DNA from: Stratiolaelaps scimitus
Taxonomy: Eukaryota; Arthropoda; Arachnida; Mesostigmata; Laelapidae
NCBI GenBank assembly: GCA_019614645.1
Contig: JABWDB010000004.1
Coordinates: forward strand, 1,178,001-1,242,000
Length of the DNA: 64,000 nucleotides
Reading direction: 5' to 3'
The notes beneath the pieces are model-generated. The model was not told where the DNA came from. It saw nothing but the letters and a program-made list of their open reading frames with translations, and did not search any database. Of the stretch, positions 45,426 to 58,319 are shown piece by piece. A program made the position numbers and the translations under genes. Each line of letters begins with the position of its first letter. Within the stretch, counting starts at the first letter, position 1.

Positions 45426-46115
45426 CTCCTCATGGCGGCTGATACGGCGACGTCAGCCAACGTTCATATGAGAACAGTTTGAGCAAATGTCGTAGGCCGG
45501 TAGTGTCCCACTTTGACCTGACGGCGGAGCGGGTATCTGAATTGCACGTTTTTGCATTTTGTTAGACTGCTCCTTTTCGAGGAGCGTTAATGCCACTTCG
45601 GCTTCACTGAACCTACAACAATACTTGATCGGTGATTAGAGTTAATCACGTAAGACGCATCTCCATGCTGGCTAATCACTCGAAGACAAACGAGCTGAGA
45701 AACATCTTCTATGCGCACAGTATGTGCATTCTATGAGTTAAATTTCATTAGTAGATCGTATCTACATAATCGGATATTGATTAGCCAACCTACCAGATAA
45801 CCTCATGTATGTGTTTCATAGAGACGAACGCATACGTGGACACTCACACACGCGCGCACACACAATACATATAGATATATACACATGGTGAATGGTTATT
45901 AAATGACGCTTAACTGAAATTTACATCAACATCAAGCGCTGCCTCACAGACGGAGTGTGGGCCCCTTCAAGCACTCCCGCTGCGCGTGTCAACCACTTCG
46001 GATACAGCCCAGAGATGCTGGCCAGTCGCCCAATTTGCATCTCAAAAGTGAGAGAGATCTTGAAGATTTTCGTCTGGTTTCTTGAAAGATTATCTGTCGT
46101 ATCTCTCTCTCTCTC
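45425..46115. other. Anonymous sequence with CA/CG dinucleotide runs
   Basis: A short (CA)n/(CG)n tract lies near 45841-45865 and (CT)n near 46098-46117. No gene is recognised. Confidence 0.4.
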
Positions 46116-46119
46116 TGTC

Positions 46120-46640
46120 TCTCTGTGTCCTTAGATGCTGTCCTTCCGCGGCCTCTTGGCCGTCACCTTAACGTCGGCGGCCCGGGCGTGGCCGCGCGCA
46201 CGCTAAGTGTATGGCCATGACAAGGCCATGGCGTAACAAAGGGAACTTTTCAAGGCTCCTTATCCGCGTCGATCAATAGCGGCGCTTTTTGTTCTCCTTT
46301 CGTCGTTGTTGTATTGTTCGCACGTGGTACTTTGTTTCCGACGACGAGGGCGTTTGTTTAGTCGGGCTGAAGCCTCAACTGTATCAAATACTCGTTTGCG
46401 TCCGCTGAAATTGCCTCTGCTACGATTGTTGATGAGGTTCTGGGGCGGGCCCAAAGGGCCGGAATAAATCGCAGCAGATCGCAGTGCGATGCGGTGGACT
46501 CGACGGGAGAAGTCTCGGCGCGGGGAAGTCCGACGAATCAAAGCGCTTCGCGTTGACGAATTGAACGAACGGTAGAGGCTGTTGAAATGACGTTTTGCCG
46601 ATAGTCGCATAGAGATCGCGAGCGATGCAAGCTTTCATCG
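46120..46640. other. GC-rich, CpG-rich block
   Basis: Rich in CG dinucleotides, for example CGGCGGCCCGGGCG near 46175-46189, with minus-strand frames of 72-116 codons rich in Arg and Ser. There is no recognised domain. It could be a promoter or first exon; composition alone cannot settle this. Confidence 0.33.
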
Positions 46641-46644
46641 TGCA

Positions 46645-47560
46645 TTACAAAAGTGACGATGCTGCAATGAGCGATGGAAGGCCGGAGGGAAACTGTTGTT
46701 CTGGTTAAGATCTCTCTCTCTCTCTCGAGTAGACATTTCGCCTAATTGAAATTTTCGACTTACGACTCGTCCTGTAGAGACTACATGAACATCGACACAT
46801 GGTGGTATCAATTGTGTTATTTTAAATGTATATTGCTTAAGGATAGTAAATAGTATAGCAATACCTAATTGCACATGCATTCCAATGGACATTACCGATT
46901 CAGGTTAATTCCATGTTCCACCCATTCAAAGTTGCGAGCTGAAGCGAAGCTGACAATGTTAAAATATAGCATATGAACACTTTCGATAGCATGTATCGCT
47001 ATGCTCTCTCCGTCGGCTGCGTGACTCGAGCAACCATGTTTGATACTCGTATCTTATAGGTAGTGCGCTAGTGCCTACCTAATGATCTATAATAAATCCC
47101 ACTTAGTTTAGCCATCTGTTTTACCGTTCCCGGGTCGGTGATCTCCTCGAGGAAAAGTCTATAATTTAAATGCGTATGTATGATCTCGTAATGTGTCTGA
47201 AGGAGTCTCGTAGTCTCCTGGGGGCTACACGTGTCTTCGGGGGCTGACATCAAAGCGACTTATTTCATCAAATATAGCTGGCTGGCTCACATCAGCAACG
47301 TTTGTACAAAACATATATAGTATTGTCATAAGCATATGCCTTGCTTCTCTTCGTGCACCCTTTTTCTGGCGGGGAATCTCACCTCACCGTCGATGAATAC
47401 TTCCACAGCGTTCGACGGACGATCGTTTAATACTATAGCATCAAAACGCGATACGACCATGAAGACAACATAACCTTGACTACAAATGCGTTGTTCAGCT
47501 TGTGTCCCCGGATCGAAGTGAATGCTCTCAGCGTACCCCTTGCTTTCGACGTATGATACA
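46645..47560. other. Anonymous sequence, nothing recognised
   Basis: A (CT)n run lies near 46711-46725. Frames are short and motif-free. Confidence 0.4.
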
Positions 47561-47565
47561 TCGCT

Positions 47566-48470
47566 TTAATAGGTAAACATGATCAAGAGGAGAGAAGGAC
47601 CGAGGAAGAGACACAGTATAAAGGGGGCGAGCCGTATTTCCGGCTGTACGGCCGACCCGTCTAAGCCGTAATCGGGCTCACCCTTCAGCTGATGTTTGTA
47701 GTAGGGCAGGGTCTTAGCACGCAGGCTATTATTCCCGAAGGCATTCGGATTCGTAGATTCACCTCGTTGGATATGTTTGCAGTCAGGGGTTGGCTGTCGA
47801 GTCAGGGAGTCGGGCTGGCTGACTCCCTCGCCGGCCGACTGCTCGCGTGTCGCGAATTTCCCTCTAGCACAAACAGACTCAACCTGCCACCTCTGCTCGC
47901 AATGTCGTTGACGTATTCGCAGCTCATCAATAAGTAACCAGATGGTAGCAAATCCAGTGGCTATACGCCCCCGCCCCCCCGCCCACTCCATATTATATTT
48001 TGCTCGCTGCTACTTCGTCTACGATCCGGCAAAGGTCGTCGGTCTCCTTCGGTCGCCCTATTGGGAAATCAGCATGTTCTGATGATTAGCCTATACGATG
48101 TTATGCACCATCAACACTGTAACGCTATAATACTGCTATTACTACGACAGCGTAGCGCGGTGCCCCTATTTCCCTATCATTCTCGCTATCTGCCCCTCCC
48201 TCACTACCTGGGACAGGGTCTTTCTTTGTTGTATGCATTTTTTGTAGGGGATGCATGTTACCACGATGTCATGATCTAACCATCTACTATTGGTCTTGCT
48301 GACATCAATGGAAGCTTACTACCGTACACGTTTACTGGCCTGCGAGGTCCAACCGATTGTCGGATCGTGCTTGCGGCCGTGGGATGAACAAAGCGCATAT
48401 CCCTATCCCAATTAATAATGAAGAAGCTTCAGTGAGAAACCACTCGATAAGGCTATCAGTACACTCTCGT
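47566..48470. other. GC-rich patch and flank without recognised gene
   Basis: A minus-strand frame of 141 codons (47991-47566) and a plus-strand frame of 81 codons overlap here. Poly-C near 47968-47980. Neither frame has a domain I recognise. Confidence 0.3.
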
Positions 48471-48487
48471 TAATGTAAGGCAAAGAA

Positions 48488-49620
48488 ATGTTTAGATATT
48501 TGTATCTATCTAAGACAGACCATAGTGAATCTTCTATAATGATACGCCCCTTCGCATCAAGAATATCAACTTCGACTCAGTCTCTGAAATTGGGGAAACG
48601 GAGTGGGCTGCTTACTGATGTATGCTACGGCTATCAAATCTTCGCCTGGCAATTCTTGTACAAATTGCGTTTGTATTTAGAGCTCTATGATGAAGCTCTA
48701 AATTTGCCGCACAGAACACCCCAAAGGACATATCCGACTAACGTTCCACCGAACTTTGCCATCAAAAATTGTTGCATTATTTGTAGCATAGAAAAGACAA
48801 CGGGTCGCTTGTTAAGATGGTCAATTTTGTTCTGGTTGCATACTGATGTTGTCAGTATCGAAAATCAGCTCACAATCAAGTGGCTTCTCGCTCAATGTAC
48901 GGTCGCAACGACGAGCCGATTGCAGCTTGCAGATATCCTAGACAACACGGCCATGTCAAAGCATACTGGCAGCGGGTGTTCGTTGCATTAGTGCAGACAT
49001 GTTACACGAAGGCTTGGACAGGCTACTAGATTCAGACGAAGTCATCTTTGATACAAGTCTTGCTCAGTTAGATATGCGCATGAGATAGTTATCGCTGAAT
49101 GGCCGTCATAGCAGTCACTGAATGGCCGATAGATTTCATTGAACGGCGCAACGCTGTGGCAGTATAATGTGCCAAAAAGATAAATGCACCGATTTCGCTT
49201 GCCTTACACCCCGCAACCTCTCGTTTCGATTTAATGCCATTAAAGCTGATTGGACTGTAAGACATTCAAATTGGTCCCGCCTGCCCCACAAGTGGTAGTA
49301 ATTAGCCTCCAGCGGGGGACGGCTCTTGCTCAAATGCGTGCTCATCCGATAGATTACTGCTTAATTCTCTACTATATATTTTACATGCCTCGTGTAAAAT
49401 CCATGCTTTGTCCAATTATCCTCTTAGCCCCAACGTTGGACAGAAACGAACCAACAACCAAAGTCACGAAAGTCACCTGAATACATATTGCATAGACACA
49501 CATACACACACACCTAACCATGTTTTTACACTAAATACACATAAAGTACACACTAAACGTATACACAATTTGTATTTTACTAAAAACACTAAATATGTAT
49601 TCAGCTGCTACTACGATCGC
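48488..49620. other. Unassigned sequence with a 167-codon frame
   Basis: The plus frame 48488-48991 is among the longest unassigned frames in the window, but its translation lacks any motif I can name, and one or two frames of this size are expected by chance. At about 49096-49150 the string TGAATGGCCG recurs at roughly 23-base spacing, with a third degenerate unit TGAACGGCG. Confidence 0.25.
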
Positions 49621-49624
49621 ATGG

Positions 49625-49912
49625 ACGGAATCACCTCCTCGGGGAGGCCTGTTGGCCGACTTCGCTCCATTAGCTGCAGGTATTATGGCAGCATTTCGGC
49701 ACGGCAGACTTTTTAGCTGAGGTAGGCCTTCACTCTGGCAGAGATAACTTGTGGCTCTGGTCTTGCAGGGCCTGCGTGGTTCACGGCGGCGGTGGCGGTT
49801 GCTGCTGATGGTGGAGGGGGTGCCGCCGCTGTTGCTGTTGACGCTGTGCAACAACACAGTCGCCGCCTTCGGCGACGCGATGACCGCGCTCGCCCGCGGC
49901 ATTAAAAGCATC
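49625..49912. other. GC-rich patch with Ala/Gly-type triplets
   Basis: The patch has (GCGGTG)n- and (GCTGTT)n-like runs. A plus-strand candidate splice acceptor, GGTCTTGCAG, at 49760-49769 is followed by a frame of about 45 codons rich in Ala, Gly and Val that ends in TAA near 49905. The opposite strand is also open (49911-49531). This could be the last exon of a low-complexity protein, but no upstream exon was found. Confidence 0.25.
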
Positions 49913-49914
49913 TG

Positions 49915-52040
49915 TTGTTTGCCCAGCGGAAAACAAGCTTGCCTTATTATCTGATTATGCTATTAGAGATAGATCTCTCCTTCCAGCATCTCTCTCTCTC
50001 TTTGTCTCGCTTGAGCGCGGACACCCGGCAATATACACACGGACAGGCGCATCCACAAACCCACTCACTCAATCAAGTTCGTGCCATTTCTTCCGCCATA
50101 CCTGGTTATTATCAATGGCCATTCTCATCTCTTGGTTTGTACCTGCTGCGTATCACGTAATCGACTCAGGGAAGCGATTGGATGCTATTTGATTTTGCAA
50201 CTTGTGTGCGTTATGTTAGAGGCGCACGCGAGCGAGTTATTTAAATTATCGCTAAATGCTTAGGTCTGAACGTTGCAAACCATGGTGCGTTGCAAACATA
50301 ATGGCTCAGTTTAGAACCAACGTGTGAGCAACGTGACAACGCGTAGAGAACGTCACATTATCGTCAGAAGCTGTCAATAGTTCACGTGTTTATTCATGAG
50401 GAAGAAATATGAAGCAAAGATTGCCGAATGATTAGGTAAGCGGATGAGTTTTCGACGTAGGTCTTGTCGAGTTAAGAAACTCATCCCCGTTTCGATTGTC
50501 GCTACACTGCATAAGGCAGTCGCCGTCGCGGGAATGGGTATGCGCTTGAAATAAAAAAGATAACTAAGTACAATAATGTACAAATAACGACACGACACGC
50601 AACTCCCATTAACGATATTGAAGGTATATAACAAAATACAATCGGACATGACGCGAAACTTTCGAGATATCAATTGATGGCAAACGGAGGAAAACTAGCG
50701 CTTAAAATCAGACTAGTGAAACATATGCACTCAACGTGCACACGAAACGAACGTAGAAACGAATGAAAATATCAATTAATCAGTTACTCCTTCGCCTAAA
50801 GTCAGCGTGACCGCCACTCAGATGTCACCACCGCTCGCTGACGTATCTTGACGCGTATGGCTACTTGCTCGTATTTTCAGTGTGGTGCCATCATATCCAA
50901 ACACAGGGAAATGGGAAATGGTCACAAATCTTTGGATGTTGATGATCAGATAGACGGTTAGTATCGAGCGAGTCCATAAAGACTAGCGAGAAGTAACGTC
51001 TGTCGCCTTCTCGTGAATGGATTCCCAGACCGGACTAGACGCACGCTATCCCTCGACGTATTCAAGGCAAGAAAATGACCCCTTGGGGGGAGTGTGGCTA
51101 GTGATCGGCCGCCGTCCAATACAGAGATTGACTCGCGCCACCGCGGTCCGAACGTCCGCATTGCTTACTGTCGGACAGTTTCTGAGCCCGGCTGAGTTTG
51201 TCTAGCGAGGCGAGGCCACTTGCCGAATCCCGCTGCCGTCATATGGTCGGCCCTTGAAAGCCTTATTTCCATCGGTGTGGGCCGACCAGCCCGCAAGAAG
51301 ACAGCCAGCGAACGTCAATAAGAAATGTGCAGTTAGAATTGATACTCGGTGTAGGTATCCCTTTTGGCTGCGGCTTTACCTCGAGCCATAGAGAATTTGC
51401 ATTGCTGCTGCTACTGCTGCTGCGGAACATAATGTTCTCTTGCAAGCGTTTATTTCTCCTCGCAGTGCACATACATTGTATTTGAAACGAAGTAGGTTTT
51501 TTGGTTTTAATATTTTTGTAAACTATTCAATTTTGGATACACAAAATATACAGAGGACTCTTTTGGGGACCAGAAACCTCTCAGCACAATGCGTACACCA
51601 GCAATGCGCTGATAATCAATAGCTCAATTGTGGAGGCCAGTCTCGAATATAGTATATTTGAAGCAGTATTATAGTGAGCCTCGTCAAGAGGCAACTTCTC
51701 GGTAGGGTGATATTGGGGTCTCTATACATTGAAACATAAACATCACTGAGCATTATCATTTAGAAATTGAGCTCTCGACCCAAATGCGCTACCACCATAT
51801 CATGGCAATCCCAACCGCTCGACGTAAACAATGGCGACATACAAGGAAAATGTGATGGCTTATAATATATTCCGCTGTCATATCCTGTTTATGTTGACAA
51901 CTCAAACATCGCAAAAACTATACCTAAAGTTGCACTGTTATCCTTCCTTTATCATTCACTGTATGTAGCCGATCAGATACACGTAGATCGTGCATGCAAT
52001 TCTACCCATATTTTGTAGCTACGTTGCGTTGTATGTGCGC
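49915..52040. other. Anonymous sequence, nothing recognised
   Basis: Motif-free frames up to 99 codons. A (CTG)n-like run lies at about 51400-51422. No mobile element was recognised. Confidence 0.4.
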
Positions 52041-52044
52041 CCGT

Positions 52045-53545
52045 ATGAGCCTATACGGGCCATGACGAGCCGGCGAGCTCGTCGATTAGCACCCCTCAAT
52101 GCTGAGACGGTGAACTGGAGGAGGTCGCCGATGGCGATTTCGCATCAGTGATTCACCCGGTCACTGTCCAACCGCCGAAGAAAATGCCTCCGCTCACCGA
52201 GCGGAACAAAAACCAACAAGGTTCACTACTCTCAACGACGACAGTCGATACTTTCTGTCATTAGCCCAGCGCAGCCTTCGGCTATTCTCCTTACAAGTGC
52301 TGATACTCCGTCCGTCTGATTGCCAATCGAAGCAGGAATCAACGCACTGTACAAATCAAAATGTCGCCGTTACAAACCTCTTGATTTTCCGTTACCAAGG
52401 ACACTACAGATAACCGAGTTACAGTTGAAGGCTCCAGTCCAACATTCTTACCATGTCAAAGCACAGCAGTGAGGCTGGTCGGGTGAAACGGCTCTGCAGC
52501 TAAAACAGCCATCATGATGCCGCAGTCACGTCGCGCGAACTCACTCTGATTACCGCAAGTACACGACAACGGCTACAGGCCGTTCATTTTGTGAGGCGCG
52601 CTTCCATAACTAGCAGCGACTTTAACACGCTCCGTTTGACAGGAGACGACCCACAACATTGCAAAAGGATTTTGGAGCAGTCTCCTCCCTTTCGACCGAC
52701 CGACCGACCGAGGAAACCGCCTCGACTGACGTGTCTCTCAATGCCGTCTGTACTCCAACTTGTCGTACCAATACGTCGTCCCTGAGGTAGCTTCATTTGT
52801 TGAGGCAAATGAGAGAGTTCTTGAATGAGCGAGCATGTTGAGATGACACTTTCGCGAGAGCGCAGTGCGGAAAACGAATCGGCCTCTGTTTTTTTTCTCA
52901 GCAGCAATCACTCGAGCACGTGTAACTGATACGGGTGGAAATACTCAAATGGGTGAGGGAGCAGGCCACTGCAAAAGGCAGATGTTTCCACGGCATTATT
53001 TTGCGGAAGGCAAGCGACAATGAAATGTCGACCGATGAATGGCTGCCAGAGATGGCCGACTGTGTGTGCTCAGTTGTATGTGTATGAAGATTGCCGAATA
53101 ATCGAGTAACGCCGTTTAGTGCAGTGCGAAGCCGGGGGCATTAGCAGCATATTTCCGAAGAGGACGCGATGCCCTTCCAAAATAGGCCACGATGCCGTCC
53201 CCGGCCGCCTCCGGCGTGACATTAGTCCACTGGAGCGTGTGCACAATATGTTTACGTCGAGTCCGACAGACGCCGATAATTCACATGGCCGGTACGTTCT
53301 TGTGGCGAAGTTGACGTACACAGACAATTACGACGCGCAGCGAACGTTGGCCTTCGGAGCACTAACGGGAAAAAAAACACACACATGGGTAGTTGTGTCG
53401 CTTTCTCCGAACACAGACTCGAGATGAGTCCACTTTTCCGAGTGCTCCCTTCGGGCAAGCTTGGAGGCGTATTATGACTCGAGTGGGACAAGACGACACT
53501 ACGGCTAACGAAAAAAAACTTTCGCCTAATGTGAGACCATCGCAC
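52045..53545. other. Moderately GC-rich stretch with overlapping frames
   Basis: Overlapping frames of 60-107 codons lie on both strands (for example 52907-52584 minus and 53119-53427 plus). A (GACC)n run, CCGACCGACCGACCG, lies at about 52696-52710. No domain is recognised; chance is the simplest reading. Confidence 0.3.
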
Positions 53546-53605
53546 TAAATGACTTTCGGTTCGAAGAACGCGAATAGCTATTGCTAAAATAAGTTACACT
53601 TAGGG

Positions 53606-53630
53606 AATATATATATATATATATATATAT
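53606..53630. repeat. (TA)n microsatellite
   Basis: Twelve TA units. Confidence 0.92.
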
Positions 53631-53634
53631 CACT

Positions 53635-54695
53635 GTACATCGTGTGAATAAACAAAATACCTGCGACATGATGTGTAGAATAGAATGTCCTTGATAGAGA
53701 GCTGCTAATGCATTACTGTGACATCAATCGTTTTAATTTCATAATAACATGAGGTGCTAGAAAGAGATGACGTCCAGTCAACGCTGATTGACGTACAGCT
53801 TGGTTCGACCTCAATCCACCAGGGTGGGTGAATGATGTTGGTGGGTTTGTCTGATACGACGGTGTTCAAAATAGTTTTACGAGACGGCCAAGATCGAGGT
53901 GTTCTAATGACAAGAACGGTAAAGATCAATCTCCGATTGCAACCGTCTTCTGTCGACCGAATATTGCCACAATAAAGCAAATCAATTTCCGTATAATCAT
54001 AGTTGATCACTTCTTTGAGATAACGCACACTGTCAGTGTCAAGCTACAGCTCAAACTGGCCTCATCAATAATAACGCGCGTATCTTTCCTGGTACACGTA
54101 TATCTGTTTCAAAGCGGCATGTGTCGCCTAGACACCTAGGCTAACGTTTTCGAAGGTCGATGATTACGATCAGCCAACCCACCACCGACCACGACCTTTT
54201 ATAAAAATAAGGGTTTCTATTCAAGGAAACATGACAATCTGGATCGGAGAACCTACAGCAGAGCAAACATCCATAATGAGCCCCTGACGTTATCAGCAGA
54301 CTATAGTCAAGAACCTTCCGCTCAAATTGTGCAGCGCATCAGTTCATTCATTGTAAGCTCGTTACGTGTGACCGAAATAACTCCATTTGATGGGTTAAGT
54401 AAGCAGGACTATTTGTTTTTCTTAGTTCTGTTTATTTATTTATTTCACTTCGATCCCAACGGCGGTGGAACCACTGATTCAGTCCTCCAGGGGATGGATG
54501 CCTTTAGTTAAGCTTGGTCCTAAGCTTGGATGGTAAGCAAGACCATGAAATGATACCAACCCTACCGAATAGATAGCTCCGTTTTGCATAGATTGCATCG
54601 AATGTCGGTGCCCCGATGCTATACTGTGCTGAAGTCGAAGCAGTTTTCTTGGCATCCAAGACTATATGGCATGTACGGACAGTGCAATTAACCTA

Positions 54696-54730
<35 letters not shown>

Positions 54731-56965
54731 GGCTCTATCTCTTAGATGTAAGAGGAATATCCGTCCTCATACCGGCCCGAGCAATCGGTCTACAGTACGA
54801 CAGCGGGGGCACACTATTAACTCATTGAAGCTGAATGGTATAAGTATTAGCTTACGCTCCGGTTCAATCAGCTGATGATTCGCACGCAATAAACGGCCCA
54901 CTACTGCAGCATATATGTATATATATATATATAAACGGCTTAAAAATGTGTGCATGTCAAGATCAAATTAATTGCCCATTTATTTATAACAGTTCCTAAA
55001 AGTATACAAATACTCCGTATAATAACATGCAAAGATCACTCCCCGAAAGTTTCCATTGAAATTGATATATAGTAATTATCTGTAGTAGTAGTAGTATATA
55101 TAACTCCACGATATATTATAATTTTTATATAATTGTATATCATCATTTTGTTTATACCACCTAATTGGCCGTTTGTTTCGTTGTTCGATCAAGTTGACAT
55201 CGTCGAAGCCCATTTCTATTCAATCAACACCGTCATAACTCAAACTGACCAAACGCAAAATACAAATGTTCTGATAGACTTAGACAAGTGTAATGCTGAA
55301 ACTGGAAGGAAACAGGTGATGTTTATTAATTAATCAATTAGTCCACCTTCCACGAGTGAAATCGCGCACTCCGCTTAGCGCAGAAGGGAACGGCAATAAA
55401 ATAGCATTCACACACTAATACCCACAATGAAAAGTATACGAAAACAATTCATATGATACGGGTCGTACATGTTCTCCTATGTCTACTCGAATTTAGGCAG
55501 GTGTCCGTTTCAGTGAAGCGATTCTGGAGTACGTGTTGGTATAGTGCCGCCATTAACACGTTACTGTGACAAGTGCGAAGGACGCACGACAAATACATGC
55601 AGCACATACACAGTAGTGGGCCTGTTCTCTGGCCAACTGATACGGCCACCCGCAGGTAGAGATACCATATGCCGGCGTCATCACGTCTACAAATGTATCA
55701 TCGACACACGCTGATGGTAGCCATATCATATTTTTACGCATTTTGGCCTGTTCCCTATCCGGCAGACGCTTTGTTGGCGAGCAATGGCCAGGCATCTCGG
55801 TCGAGTTGCAACCGCATCCGGTCAGTCGTAAGTATTTATATTTCCTGTCGCTTCCTCCCTTCGGCACCGTCGCATGATGACACGACACGGCATTGTTGCG
55901 ACTCGATGAGCCGCGGAGCGACCTCGCCGTTCGCCATTCAATATATCATGGCACCATTGGGCGGGTGGATAGGAGTTTGTCCTATCCTGCTCGGGAGCTA
56001 TCAGGAGTTCGCTGTTGATGTTAGAGATTGTCAACACTTGCCGCCGGCCGGATTTGATAGCTGCGTAAGGGGTGAGGTGGAGCAGACCAGCGACTCGTTA
56101 GGATGAATTCCTCTGCCGCGCTGTAACAGTGACGTGGGCTGACCGTATGGAATGACAGTCCGTAATCTGATTAGGTATTTTTTTTCCTTCTAATAGTATT
56201 GAGTGGGCTCTCTATTCGCTCTCGCTGAAAAGCGCTTTAAACGAAGCGTACGGTTCACCCTAAGATGATGAGGAAAAACTTGTCGTTTCTCAGCTCCCAG
56301 TGTTGAAACACAAGGCCGACTAATAATACCTGTACTCCTCCCGCCGGGGGTAGTGTCCATGGTTGCTGTAATCTACGAAGTTATCCTTCGTCTTGGTTCA
56401 ACAATGAATACCCCTGAGGGTGGACTTGGACCTGTTCCGTTTGTTTGTCGGAAAATGCATACAACACTGATTACATAACGATAAAAAATAGTCTGTCAGC
56501 GCCCAAGAACCGATGTAGCGCACTGAGACCATCGCACGTTCGATCCGAGTGCCAATTCAGGTATCTTAATAATATTATGATTTATATCGTCTGGAGTTTC
56601 ATAAGTGTTGGTATGAATGCATATGTTTGTCTTAGACTAGGTTTTTATACAAATTGCACATGTTAAGTAGGATGTGTGTCGATGGCGGGGGGCTTGAAGT
56701 AGTGAAGGAGAGCCGGTTCCAAAGTACGTATAGGAGTCTTCTTTGAAACCAAGGCGAACATATGCTTTGGATATATCTATATGTATTAATGTATTATAAG
56801 TGATACGTACTTTATCGCTGCCCCATGATTTATGATCATTATTATTATTGGATATGTGTATTTGGTACTAGTGTTAAGGCGATTTGGGCTTCTTCATTTT
56901 TACAAACAATTTCACATGTGAATACAGGAAGTCTAATAGTTCTCTATAGAGTGCTCTCGCTTATA
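53635..56965. other. Anonymous sequence with several TA tracts
   Basis: (TA)n tracts lie at about 54696-54731 and 54912-54933, and (TTTA)n near 54428-54446. A 145-codon plus frame (55669-56106) overlaps minus frames and has no motif. No element was recognised before the mariner at 56971. Confidence 0.4.
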
Positions 56966-56970
56966 TATGT

Positions 56971-58245
56971 TAGGCTGTCCCAGAAAAAACTGCACACCCA
57001 AAAATAGTGAGACACATATAAATTTCAATATCGGCTAAACAAAGTAAGTTATAACAAAGATTTTTTAGTATGAGCTAGACGTATGCACCTCTTATATCTA
57101 TACACTGGTCCCAGATTTCTGGCAGTCTTGTAACGGCTAGGTGTGCACCATTTCTATTACCATTTATTACTTCGTTATTTAAGGCCTCTCGGAGTAAATC
57201 GATGTTTGCATACCTTTTGCCACCTATGGCCCTCTTTAATCGATGGAAGCAACCACAATCTCACGGGCTTAAATCGGCAGAATAGGGAGGGTGATGCCAT
57301 TGCTCAATCTTGTTGGCCTTAAGCCGGGACGTAATTTCATTGCTACGATGGGCCCTAGCATTGTCATCGAGCAGCCACACTCGGTGATTCCTATTGCTAT
57401 GACAATTATTCATGAGTCCCCTCAAGAACTCGAGATATCGAGCCGAGTCCATTTTTTCTTTTGGGCCCAACATCTCGTACTGGCAAATTACGTTGAAATC
57501 CATGTCAAGTGCTACCATTACTTTAGGCTCGAATCTATTTGGTACTGCTACCGCCACTGCCATTACTGGTCGTAGCCACTGTTTCACTTGACCTTTTTCC
57601 GGTCCTCTATACAGGCTCACCCATGTCTCGTCCAATGCAACGGTATGCTCTAAGCGACTCTTGTGCTGCCTATATATCTTCAAATTGTTTCGCGAACACT
57701 CCTCACATATTTTCAGTTGGCCAGGACCGAGTTAATGAGGGACCCATTTTACACTTTTTTTCTGCATCCTCAGATTATTTTTAATAATTCGACGACATGT
57801 TTCACGAAGCACGCCAATTTCAGCCGACAAAGTCGTCAACGGCCAAGCTCTAGTTTGCTCAAAAGCTTTTTCGATTATCTCGATCCGTTCGTCGAATTGA
57901 GATTCGGGAAGGGGTGCGCGATGTTTATTAATGTCCCAGCAGCCTTACCTAAACTGCGCACACTAGCGGCACACCTGTCGTCGATTCAGGGCATTATGGC
58001 TGTGCACACTAACCAACCTCGGTGGATTTCATCTAGACATTTCTTCTTTTAAAGCATAAGCCTGACACTTTTATGCCCCACCGGTTGCCATTTCGAACGC
58101 CCAACGAAAGCCGAAGGCTAGCGGATTTCATGCCGCCTGCTTGGTAATTGTTGTGTCACACTACGCGCCAAGTTTGAATTCAAACCGGCCAATAATAAGA
58201 ATTCGGCGCAAGACGATAGGAGTGCGGTTTTTTGCAATCAACCTA
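56971..58245 (-). mobile_element. Full-length mariner transposon, both terminal repeats present
   Basis: The element is about 1275 bases, the usual mariner length, and lies between TA dinucleotides. The left end reads TTAGGCTGTCCCAG, then AAAAAACTGCACACCC (56971-57000). The right end, read on the minus strand from 58245, is TAGGTTGATTGCAAAAAACC, then GCACTCC. These are imperfect inverted repeats of about 29 bases. The transposase lies on the minus strand between them (58040 to 57075). TA duplication on insertion is characteristic of the Tc1/mariner superfamily. The right end abuts a (TA)n tract. A half-length relative lies at 17114-17677. Confidence 0.92.
57075..58040 (-). pseudogene. mariner transposase, D,D34D type, broken by stops and frameshifts
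   Basis: The transposase cuts and rejoins the element at TA sites. A likely ATG is at 58040; about 322 codons run to a TAG at 57075, near the usual 330-350. The N-terminal half (58040-57720) has several frame breaks but shows E-I-G-V-L-R-E-T-C-R-R-I-I, a helix-turn-helix region, and K-K-S-V-K-W-V-P. The open part (57683-57261) has the first catalytic Asp in D-E-T-W (Asp codon 57632-57630) and the second in D-N-A-R-A-H (57365-57363). P-P-Y-S-A-D-L-S-P then leads to a TGA at 57263-57261, with the third Asp right after it (57260-57258). The spacing between second and third Asp is 34, the mariner pattern. Downstream the frame stays open to 57075. The stop sits where related proteins have Cys. Confidence 0.9.
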
Positions 58246-58262
58246 ATATATATATGTATATA
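58246..58262. repeat. (TA)n flank of mariner insertion
   Basis: TA-rich sequence follows the mariner right end, and a second (TA)n of about 27 bases lies at 58288-58314. Confidence 0.85.
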
Positions 58263-58319
58263 TAACTACCCCTTATTAATGAATGCAATATATATATATA
58301 TATATATATATATAATGAT

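Noticed and set aside
48488..48991. 167-codon plus-strand frame, briefly considered as a transposase relic
   Set aside because: No catalytic motif or recognisable helix-turn-helix could be found, and one or two frames of this length are expected by chance in 64 kb.
55669..56106. 145-codon plus-strand frame
   Set aside because: It overlaps equally open minus-strand frames and has no motif, signal peptide or repeat.
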